Assembly (NCBI GenBank): GCA_016869535.1
Contig: VGDX01000005.1
Coordinates: forward strand, 62,001-126,000
Length of the DNA stretch: 64,000 nucleotides
Source of the DNA: Alphaproteobacteria bacterium
Lineage (GTDB): Bacteria; Pseudomonadota; Alphaproteobacteria; Rhizobiales; Methyloligellaceae
Reading direction: 5' to 3'
This document shows, piece after piece, positions 52,805 through 60,141 of this stretch. Under the pieces are notes generated by a model. The model was not told the origin of the DNA. It saw only the letters and a list, made by a program, of their open reading frames with translations, and did not search any database. Within the stretch, counting starts at the first letter, position 1; each line of letters starts with the position of its first letter. A program made the position numbers and the translations under genes.

Positions 52805-54394
52805 ATGGTACGCTCACTTATTCTATTAGCGCTCGTAGCGAGCGGCATTGGTCTCGTCTGGTATGGCCTGGGCCAGCCGGTTGCCATGCCGCCATCACCT
52901 CTGGCGGCGGATGAGAAACTAACGTGCGTCTCCTACACCCCGTTCCATGGGGACCAGGCTCCATTTTCCCGGCCACGCATCCCCGAGGAGCAGATCGCCG
53001 AGGATATGGAGCGGCTTTCCAATCTGACTTCCTGCGTCCGGACCTATGCCGCGTCCGGCCCGGAACGGATGGTCCCCGAACACGCTAGCCGCCATGGCCT
53101 GAAAGTCCTGCAAGGCATTTGGCTGTCGCGCGACCTTGCCGAGAACCGAAACGAGATCGAGGCGGCGATAAAGCTCGCCCGAAGCTACCCCGAGACGATC
53201 GACGGCTTGGTCGTCGGCAACGAGGCGCTGCTGCGGGGCGAACTCTCAACTGGCCAAGTCGCGGCCTATCTGGAGGAGGTCCGCAACCGGACCGGGCTGC
53301 CGGTCACCTATGCCGATGTCTGGGAGTTCTGGCTGAAGGCGCCCGAGTTGGCCGATGCGGCCGACTTCGTGACCATCCACATTCTGCCATATTGGGAGGA
53401 CCACCCGGTCTCGGCCGAGAAGGCAGTGGCGCATGTGGATGCAGTTCGCCGGCGGGTCGCGGAGGCTTTTCCAGGGAAGGAGATCTGGATCGGGGAGGTC
53501 GGCTGGCCGAGCGCGGGGCGGATGCGGGAGGAGGCGCTGCCCTCGCCCGCCAATCAAGCCCGCGTGCTGAGCGGGGTCGTGGCGGCGGCCAAGAAGGACG
53601 GCTGGAAGGTGAACCTCATCGAGGCCTTCGACCAGCCCTGGAAGCGTCAGTTGGAGGGAACCGTGGGGGGGAATTGGGGACTGTTCGACAATGTCGAGCG
53701 GGAGCCGAAATTCCGGTTCGGTGAACCGGTGTCGAACCACAAGCAGTGGCGGCTTGCGGCGGCGCTTGGCATCGGCGCCGCTTTGCTTGTGTTTGTGTCC
53801 GCCTGGCTTGCCGGCAAGAGGAGGTCATGGCGTGAGGATGCGGCGATTGCCGTCATGGCGCTGGCATCGGGCCTCATGTTCGGCTGGGCTGCCTTGAAAC
53901 TGCCGCAGGAAGGGCTCTTGCCGTTCGACCGGTTGATAGGCGCCATCATGCTGGCGCTTGCCTTGGCCGTGCCCATGGCCGTCGCTTTTGCCGTCAGCCG
54001 CGGCGCGCGACTGCACGGCTTCGCCATGGCGCTCGACCCATTCCGGTGGCGGGACCGCGAACCTGTCGCGCTTGGTCTCGCCATCCTGCTCGTGGCGGTT
54101 GCCGTCATGGCGATGCAGGCCGGACTCGGGCTCGTGTTCGACCCGCGTTACAAGGACTTTCCTTTCGCCGCGCTCACCGGTCCGGTGGTGGCGCTAGCTA
54201 TTCTCGCCATTATGACGAGTAACGGCCCTCCCCGTCCCGGCATCGCCGAGATCGTCGCGGCCTCCCTGCTCGCGGGCTCTGCTCTGTTCATCATCGTCAA
54301 TGAAGGGATCGCCAACTGGCAGGCGCTGTGGTTCGCGGGCCTGCTGATCGTGCTCGCGCTTACCGTGCTTCGGGTACGGGCCGCGCCAGGCTGA
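52805..54394 (+). CDS. GH17-family membrane transglucosidase (NdvC-like)
   Basis: Role: probably acts on nascent beta-1,3-glucan to branch, elongate or cyclise it in the periplasm. Seen: 529 residues; N-terminal signal anchor (LILLALVASGIGLVWYGLG); GH17 domain (~40-310) with IDGLVVGNEALLRG and EIWIGEVGWPSAGRM carrying both catalytic Glu; then six or seven membrane helices to the C-terminus. Compare the GH17 half of the synthase: HILPYWE and EAFDQPWK occur in both. Known: Bradyrhizobium NdvC, ~62 kDa, has this plan. A GTG 17 codons earlier is an alternative start. Divergent from the small glucan-associated protein gene. Confidence 0.86.
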   Translation: MVRSLILLALVASGIGLVWYGLGQPVAMPPSPLAADEKLTCVSYTPFHGDQAPFSRPRIPEEQIAEDMERLSNLTSCVRTYAASGPERMVPEHASRHGLKVLQGIWLSRDLAENRNEIEAAIKLARSYPETIDGLVVGNEALLRGELSTGQVAAYLEEVRNRTGLPVTYADVWEFWLKAPELADAADFVTIHILPYWEDHPVSAEKAVAHVDAVRRRVAEAFPGKEIWIGEVGWPSAGRMREEALPSPANQARVLSGVVAAAKKDGWKVNLIEAFDQPWKRQLEGTVGGNWGLFDNVEREPKFRFGEPVSNHKQWRLAAALGIGAALLVFVSAWLAGKRRSWREDAAIAVMALASGLMFGWAALKLPQEGLLPFDRLIGAIMLALALAVPMAVAFAVSRGARLHGFAMALDPFRWRDREPVALGLAILLVAVAVMAMQAGLGLVFDPRYKDFPFAALTGPVVALAILAIMTSNGPPRPGIAEIVAASLLAGSALFIIVNEGIANWQALWFAGLLIVLALTVLRVRAAPG

Positions 54395-54776
54395 GCACGA
54401 GCAAGGCCATGGCGAGCCCGGAGAGGCGCGTGTTGTAGAGCACAAGGCCGAGAAGCGCGAAGACGAGACCTGCCCCGAAGAATTTCACATCCGGACGCCA
54501 GAGCTGGACGCACGCGGCACTGATCGCCGCAACGCCGAAGACATTCCACATGAACAGAAAGACCACGCCAAGACGCATGGCACAGACGAGACCTTCTTCG
54601 CCGGCCTCGCAAGCAAGGGCGAGCGGCGTGTTCTCGATCAAGCCGTAACGAAAGAAGAGCGCGAGAGCGAGCGTGCCGAGTGCCATCGCGGCAAGGATCG
54701 CCGCCTGCCGCCTTGACGGTAAGAACAGGAGGCGCATGTCGCCGTCTTTGGCGCCCGCCAAATGATTTCCCTTCAT
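54360..54776 (-). CDS. Small membrane protein next to the glucan locus
   Basis: Seen: 138 residues with four hydrophobic segments (for example AILAAMALGTLALALFFRYG and LGVVFLFMWNVFGVAAISAA); two Cys (LACEAGEEGLVCAM) on one loop and one in a helix; basic C-terminus. It overlaps the last 35 bases of the convergent GH17 gene, so the overlapping region codes on both strands. Family not recognised. Bradyrhizobium has a small membrane gene called ndvD beside ndvB, but I cannot show that this is its homologue. Confidence 0.65.
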   Translation of the reverse strand: MKGNHLAGAKDGDMRLLFLPSRRQAAILAAMALGTLALALFFRYGLIENTPLALACEAGEEGLVCAMRLGVVFLFMWNVFGVAAISAACVQLWRPDVKFFGAGLVFALLGLVLYNTRLSGLAMALLVLSLARPVPEAR

Positions 54777-54979
54777 GCAAGCCGCCCGCGCAAGTCTCAG
54801 CCGGCAATCCTTAACAGGATGGCGAGCAGAACGAGAAGCAATTGATCAAGTTCTTTGGGTCTGGCTGCGTACATAAGATAAGTAACGCGAGCCAAAGCCG
54901 TAGGTTTCCCGGGGCAGGAAAGTCTTTAAGGCACAACCAAAAAGCGATTTAATGGGCTCGCGGCTTCCGGGATGCGCGA

Positions 54980-56530
54980 ATGACGAGCCTTCGCCCCCTA
55001 CCCGATCAGCAGGTCAAGTTGGCGTCACACGTCGTCGACCTGGCCGCAGGCGAGTTGCGCGACGCGGCAGGTGCGCATGTCGAGTTGCGGCCCCGCTCCT
55101 ACGCAGTCCTGCACCTGCTCGCCGAGAATGCCGGCCAGCTTGTCAGTAAGGACGACATCCTCGCCAAGGTGTGGGACGACGTCGCCGTCACCGAGGATTC
55201 GCTCACCCAATGCATCGCCGATATCCGTAAAGCGATCGGCGACGAGGACCGGCGCACGCTGCGCACCGTGCCGCGCAAGGGTTATCTCCTGGTTCCGGCG
55301 CAGCGAGCCACATATCACGCCGGTCGCGCGCCTGATCTTCCCTCATTGGCCGTCATGCCTTTTTCATCGGTCGGAGAGGATTGCGGGCCCTTGACGTTGG
55401 GCACGGGTGTAGCGAGCGAAATCATCAACGAGCTTGCCCGTAACCGTGACTTGCGACTGATCGGCCGCGATTCCTCCTTTGCGCTCGCCAATCGGAATCT
55501 GCTGGCGCATGAGCTCGGCGAGCAGCTTGGTGCCCGTTATCTCGTCGAAGGAACCGCTCAGCGCAACGACGGAACACTTGTCGTCGATGTGCAACTGGTC
55601 GACGCAAGAGACGGCAGCATCGCTTGGGGAGACCGCTTCCATGCCAACGCGCCGAACGTTCCGCAATTGCAGCACGAAATCGCCAGCCGGATCGCCAGCA
55701 CTCTTTATTCCGGCATACGGGAGGTAGAGAAGCACGCCATCCTGGGAGCGCCCCCGCGCGACCTCGACGTTTACGAGCTCACCTTGCGCGGGATCGCCCG
55801 CAAACATCAGTTCAACGGCGAGGCGACGCGCGCCGGCCGAGCGGATCTCGAAGAAGCGATCCGCCGCGATCCGAACTACGGGCCGGCCCATGCCTATCTC
55901 GCCTGGCTTAATCTGATCGATATTCTGCTGGGCCTCACCGGCGAGTGGAACCCCTCGAGATTTGGCGAAGTGATCGGCCAGTTCAATCGCGCCATCGAGC
56001 TCGATCCCGGTTTTTCATCAGCCTATCAGGGCCTGAGCCAGGCCCTGACTTACGCGGGAGACCTTGAGCAAGCGGTCGCCGTCGGCCGGCGCGGAGTCGA
56101 ACTCGGGCCCAGCGATGCAGATGCGTTGCTGTTTTTTGCCGTGGCGCTGTTCGAAGCGGGCGAGAGTGCCGAGGCGTTGGAACTGGCCGACAAGGCGGTC
56201 GGGCTCAATCCCATAAGGCCGTCATACTACTGCTTTTTCCATGCCACGATCCTGTGGGGCAACGGACGCTATCAGGAGGCTTTGGCGAATTTCGAGGAGT
56301 GCCTGCTCAAGACGCCGAATTTCCGCGGCGCAGACACGTACCGCGTGATGTGCCTCGCCGGACTGGACCGCCTCGACGAAGCGAGAAAATTGTTGTCGCA
56401 AGTGATGGCAAGTCCCGCTGGCCTTCTGGTTCTCCCACCGAAGCCGCCCGAGCTTGCCGCCCGCTCAATGGCTCAGCTCCAAGCCGCGGGCTGGCGCCCC
56501 ACCGTGGCCGCCGAGCGCGAGGCCGGCTGA
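54980..56530 (+). CDS. Winged-helix DNA-binding protein with TPR repeats (CadC-like one-component regulator)
   Basis: Role: probable transcriptional regulator. Seen: 516 residues; N-terminal OmpR/PhoB winged helix (~10-105) with RPRSYAVLHLLAENAGQLVS, DVAVTEDSLTQCIADIRKAI and VPRKGYLLVP; a middle domain starting PSLAVMPFSSVGED with GTGVASEIINELARNRDLRL and GARYLVEGTAQRNDGTLVVD, found in CyaB/CadC-like proteins; then four or more TPR units (DLEEAIRRDPNYGPAHAYLA, QFNRAIELDPGFSSAYQGLS). No membrane helix is visible, so it is probably cytoplasmic. Downstream, a secreted protein gene follows on the same strand. Confidence 0.9.
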   Translation: MTSLRPLPDQQVKLASHVVDLAAGELRDAAGAHVELRPRSYAVLHLLAENAGQLVSKDDILAKVWDDVAVTEDSLTQCIADIRKAIGDEDRRTLRTVPRKGYLLVPAQRATYHAGRAPDLPSLAVMPFSSVGEDCGPLTLGTGVASEIINELARNRDLRLIGRDSSFALANRNLLAHELGEQLGARYLVEGTAQRNDGTLVVDVQLVDARDGSIAWGDRFHANAPNVPQLQHEIASRIASTLYSGIREVEKHAILGAPPRDLDVYELTLRGIARKHQFNGEATRAGRADLEEAIRRDPNYGPAHAYLAWLNLIDILLGLTGEWNPSRFGEVIGQFNRAIELDPGFSSAYQGLSQALTYAGDLEQAVAVGRRGVELGPSDADALLFFAVALFEAGESAEALELADKAVGLNPIRPSYYCFFHATILWGNGRYQEALANFEECLLKTPNFRGADTYRVMCLAGLDRLDEARKLLSQVMASPAGLLVLPPKPPELAARSMAQLQAAGWRPTVAAEREAG

Positions 56531-56702
56531 CGCATCGTCAGCCCGCAATTTCAGAAAGTTTCAGCACTCTATCGGGACTCGAACAAAGCGCGACTCTACA
56601 CTTCGACCATGGCGCGGGCCCGTGCCTCTCACGCCCACTCCCAGTGGGCTTTCCGAAACGCCAGGTCGTCCCAGGCGGCCGGCTGCAAGAGAGGTGAACG
56701 CT

Positions 56703-57224
56703 ATGATGACCAAGCTCGCAAATACATTTGTGGTTCTGTCCGCGCTGGCCGCGTTCGGCTTCGCGTCCACCGGTGTGCTAGCCGAAAGCAATAAGGACAC
56801 CGGCTCCTACACAGCGACCTACACCAAGCGCGATATGCAGCCCATTCCCGATCAAGAGGGCCATGTGCTGATGTTGAGCGATGCCAGCGGGACCGTTACC
56901 AGTAAAGGCGGTCCTCTGGACGGCTTCTCGATGATCGAACGGGGGATGGCCGACCTTCGCCAAGGCAACGGGCCGCAGCAAGGCTATGTGATCTTCAGCA
57001 AAGGCTCAGATCAGCAGGTGGTCAGGTTCGAAGGCAATGTCACCACCACCATGAAGGACGGCAAGCCCAACACATCCATGAAGGGCTCATATGAGATCGT
57101 AGCCGCGACAGGCTCGCTGGCCGGCACCAAAGGCGCAGGCACCTATACCGGCTATTTCACTGCCGAGGACACGTACAATTTGGACTGGGACGGCATTAGC
57201 TCGGGTCCCGCTAGCACGAACTGA
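56703..57224 (+). CDS. Secreted protein of unknown function
   Basis: Seen: 173 residues from ATG; a signal peptide (TKLANTFVVLSALAAFGFAS, cleavage near VLAES) and a Gly/Thr/Ser-rich beta-strand-like mature part containing DASGTVTSKGGPLDGFSMIE, GYVIFSKGSDQQVVRFEGNV and GSLAGTKGAGTYTGYFTAED. GTYTGYF and TVTSKGGPLDG resemble small lipocalin-like beta-barrel repeats, but I cannot name a family. Ribosome site GAGAGG lies in front of tandem ATGs. A strong terminator follows. It is likely separate from the TPR regulator gene 170 bases upstream. Confidence 0.75.
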   Translation: MMTKLANTFVVLSALAAFGFASTGVLAESNKDTGSYTATYTKRDMQPIPDQEGHVLMLSDASGTVTSKGGPLDGFSMIERGMADLRQGNGPQQGYVIFSKGSDQQVVRFEGNVTTTMKDGKPNTSMKGSYEIVAATGSLAGTKGAGTYTGYFTAEDTYNLDWDGISSGPASTN

Positions 57225-57257
57225 ATAAGACTACCAATCCGTCTCCTCCTCCCTATT

Positions 57258-57285
57258 GGCCCGCCGACCAGGCGGGCCATTTTTT
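57258..57285 (+). terminator. Rho-independent terminator
   Basis: Seen: perfect stem GGCCCGCC / GGCGGGCC with a five-base loop, then ATTTTTTC. It follows the secreted protein gene and precedes pepN. In sequence and T-run it is the clearest terminator in the window. Confidence 0.93.
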
Positions 57286-57336
57286 CGTCAACGCTTGGCA
57301 GCGCGCTCGCGGACCTCTAAGAGCGAGGGACCAGCG

Positions 57337-59991
57337 ATGCAGAAATCAGACCGCAAGCCGAAATTTCTCAAGGACTACGCGCCGCCCGATTATCTGATCG
57401 AGGAGGTGTCGCTTGATGTGGCGCTAGCGCCGAAGGCGGCACGCGTCGCGTCAAAGCTTCGCATCAGGCCCAACCCGAAAGTCGCGACCGGCGGCAGGCC
57501 GCTCAAGCTCGACGGCGAAGACCTGACACTGGAAAGCCTGAAGCTCGACGGCAAGCTGCTGGCGGCGAGCGACTATGAGCTGAAGGACGGCTCGCTCACC
57601 ATCAAGCACGTGCCGGCGCAGCCCTTCACCCTCGAGATGGTCACGACGTGCGATCCGGAGGCGAACACGGAGCTTTCCGGCCTTTATCTCACGAACGGCA
57701 CCTATTGCACGCAATGCGAGCCGGAAGGCTTCCGCCGCATTACGTATTTCATCGACCGGCCGGACGTGCTCGCGGTCTATACCGTGCGCGTCGAGGCCGA
57801 GCGCGACACCGCGCCCGTTCTGCTTGCCAACGGCAATCCGGTCGAACGTGGCGACATTCAAGGCACCAACCGGCACTACGCCGTGTGGCACGACCCCTTC
57901 CCCAAGCCGTCTTATCTGTTCGCCCTGGTCGGCGGCAATCTCACCGCCGTGCCGGACGAATTCGTCACCCGTTCGGGACGCAAGGTTGCGCTCACCATCT
58001 ATGTCGAGCCCGGCAAGGAGGACCGCTGCGCCTGGGCCATGGAGTCGCTGAAGCGCGCCATGCGCTGGGACGAGGAGCGCTTCGGCCGCGAATACGATCT
58101 CGACGTGTTCAACATCGTGGCGGTCAGCGACTTCAACATGGGAGCGATGGAGAACAAGGGCCTCAACATCTTCAACGACAAGCTGGTGCTGGCGCGGCCG
58201 GATACCGCGAGCGACGCCGACTACATCTCGATCGAGAGCGTGATCGCGCACGAATATTTCCATAATTGGAGCGGCGATCGCGTCACCTGCCGCGACTGGT
58301 TTCAGCTCTGTCTCAAGGAAGGGCTGACCGTATTCCGCGACCAGGAGTTCACCGCCGACACGCGCGCGGGCGCGGTGGAGCGTATCGGCGCCGTGCGTAT
58401 CCTGAAGGCCAATCAGTTTCCCGAGGATGCCGGCCCCCTCGCCCACCCGGTACGGCCGCCGTCCTTCATCGAGATCAATAATTTCTACACCGCCACGGTC
58501 TACGAGAAGGGCGCCGAAATCTGCCGCATGTTGCAGACGCTGCTCGGCCGCGACGGTTTCCGCAAAGGGCTCGATCTCTATTTCGAGCGCCATGACGGCG
58601 AGGCGGTCACGGTCGAGGATTTCGTCGAGGCCATGGCCGACGCCTCGGGCCGCGACCTCTCGCCCTTCATGCGCTGGTACAACCAGGCGGGAACGCCCGA
58701 GCTTGCTTGCTCGCTCGACTATGATTCGGGCGCCAAGACCGCGCGGCTGACCGTTACTCAGGTCGTGCCCCCCACGCCCGGCCAGGCCAAGAAAGAGCCG
58801 ATGCCGATCCCGCTGAAAGTCGGGCTGATCGGCGCCAATGGCGACGAGCTGCCGTTAACGCTTGCCGACGGCACGAAGCTTGCCGACGGCCTACTCGAAG
58901 TGACCGAACGCGAGCAGGTGTTCGAGTTCCGCGACATCCCCGCGCGGCCGACGCCGTCGCTGTTGCGCAATTTCTCGGCGCCGGTCCGCCTCACATCCAA
59001 TCTCGCAGCCGACCAGATCGAGTTTCTGATGGCGCATGACAGCGATCCGTTCAATCGCTGGCAGGCGGCGCAGATCTACGCCACCAATCTACTCACCGCC
59101 GCCTCGCGCGACGGCGATCTCGCGCGCGTCACGGGGAAAGAGGCAAGCCGTCTGGCGCAGGCGCTCGGCGCCACCGCGCGTGATGGCACGCTGCTTGCCG
59201 CCTATCGCGCCGAGTTCCTCAAGCTTCCGGGTGAGGCCGACATCGCGCGGGAGTTGGCGCGCAATGTCGATACCGACGCCGTGCATGACGCACGCGATGC
59301 GCTGCGCAAGAAAATCGGCGAGGACATCGGCGAGACGTTACGCGAGCTTTACGAGGCGAACGCATTGACCGGCCCGTATTCACCCGACCCGGAAAGCGCG
59401 GGCCGGCGGGTTTTGCGCAACGCCGCGCTCGATCTGCTCGTTTCTACCGGCAAGCCCTCGGAGATTGCCCGCGCCGAACGCCATTACCGCGACGCCACCA
59501 ACATGACCGACTCGATCGCCGCGCTCGCCATCCTCTCTCATGTCGATGGACCGGCGCGCGACACCGCACTCGATCATTTCTACGCGCGCTGGCAGAACGA
59601 GCCGCTCGTGCTCGACAAATGGTTCGCGGTGCAGGCGCGCGCCGCGCGGCCGTCATCGGTGGAAACGGTGCGGACTCTCCTTTCGCATGCGAAATTCTCG
59701 CTGAAGAATCCCAACCGGGTGCGCGCGTTGATCGGCAATTTCATTCACGGCAATCAGACCGGCTTCAACCGGCCGGACGGCGAAGGTTACCGTCTGCTCG
59801 CCGAGCAAGCGCTCGCGATCGACGGCTTCAACCCGCATATGGCGGCGCGTCTGCTCGGCGCCTTCGAAAGCTGGCGCAACCTGGAGCCTGTCCGTCAGGC
59901 GAAGGCCAGGTCCGTCCTGCAAGATCTGGCGGCGCGGAAGCTTTCCACCGACAGCTACGAGATCGTCAGCAAGACCCTGGGCGAGCTTTAG
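57337..59991 (+). CDS. pepN: Aminopeptidase N
   Basis: Role: cytoplasmic broad-specificity M1 metallo-aminopeptidase removing N-terminal residues from peptides. Seen: 884 residues; N-terminal beta-domain with TEL-like ANTELSGLYLTNGTYCTQCE, then GAMENKGLNIF (exopeptidase motif, residues ~270-280); zinc site VIAHEYFHNWSGDRVTCRDW near residue 310; and the C-terminal armadillo-like domain from ~600. ATG with AGGGA upstream; an upstream frame of 27 codons in the ORF is not conserved and lies across the terminator. Length fits bacterial PepN of the E. coli type. Confidence 0.96.
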   Translation: MQKSDRKPKFLKDYAPPDYLIEEVSLDVALAPKAARVASKLRIRPNPKVATGGRPLKLDGEDLTLESLKLDGKLLAASDYELKDGSLTIKHVPAQPFTLEMVTTCDPEANTELSGLYLTNGTYCTQCEPEGFRRITYFIDRPDVLAVYTVRVEAERDTAPVLLANGNPVERGDIQGTNRHYAVWHDPFPKPSYLFALVGGNLTAVPDEFVTRSGRKVALTIYVEPGKEDRCAWAMESLKRAMRWDEERFGREYDLDVFNIVAVSDFNMGAMENKGLNIFNDKLVLARPDTASDADYISIESVIAHEYFHNWSGDRVTCRDWFQLCLKEGLTVFRDQEFTADTRAGAVERIGAVRILKANQFPEDAGPLAHPVRPPSFIEINNFYTATVYEKGAEICRMLQTLLGRDGFRKGLDLYFERHDGEAVTVEDFVEAMADASGRDLSPFMRWYNQAGTPELACSLDYDSGAKTARLTVTQVVPPTPGQAKKEPMPIPLKVGLIGANGDELPLTLADGTKLADGLLEVTEREQVFEFRDIPARPTPSLLRNFSAPVRLTSNLAADQIEFLMAHDSDPFNRWQAAQIYATNLLTAASRDGDLARVTGKEASRLAQALGATARDGTLLAAYRAEFLKLPGEADIARELARNVDTDAVHDARDALRKKIGEDIGETLRELYEANALTGPYSPDPESAGRRVLRNAALDLLVSTGKPSEIARAERHYRDATNMTDSIAALAILSHVDGPARDTALDHFYARWQNEPLVLDKWFAVQARAARPSSVETVRTLLSHAKFSLKNPNRVRALIGNFIHGNQTGFNRPDGEGYRLLAEQALAIDGFNPHMAARLLGAFESWRNLEPVRQAKARSVLQDLAARKLSTDSYEIVSKTLGEL

Positions 59992-60024
59992 AGTCGCTCA
60001 AACTGTCAACCGGCTGTTAACCTA

Positions 60025-60033
60025 TTTTCCACA
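60025..60033 (+). promoter_or_regulatory. DnaA-box-like site upstream of the PleC-like gene
   Basis: Seen: TTTTCCACA, a match to the DnaA-box consensus TTWTNCACA, 109 bases before the kinase ATG; five bases upstream is GTTAACC, a CtrA-like half-site. Either could be chance in a 150-bp gap. Confidence 0.4.
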
Positions 60034-60141
60034 GGTTTCACTAGACACACACCGCCTTCATAGATTCTCATAGGCGTTAAAGCGATTCGGAGATGCGGCA
60101 ACTTCTCCGGCTCGACAGGAGAATGTTTCTAGGGGGACCGA

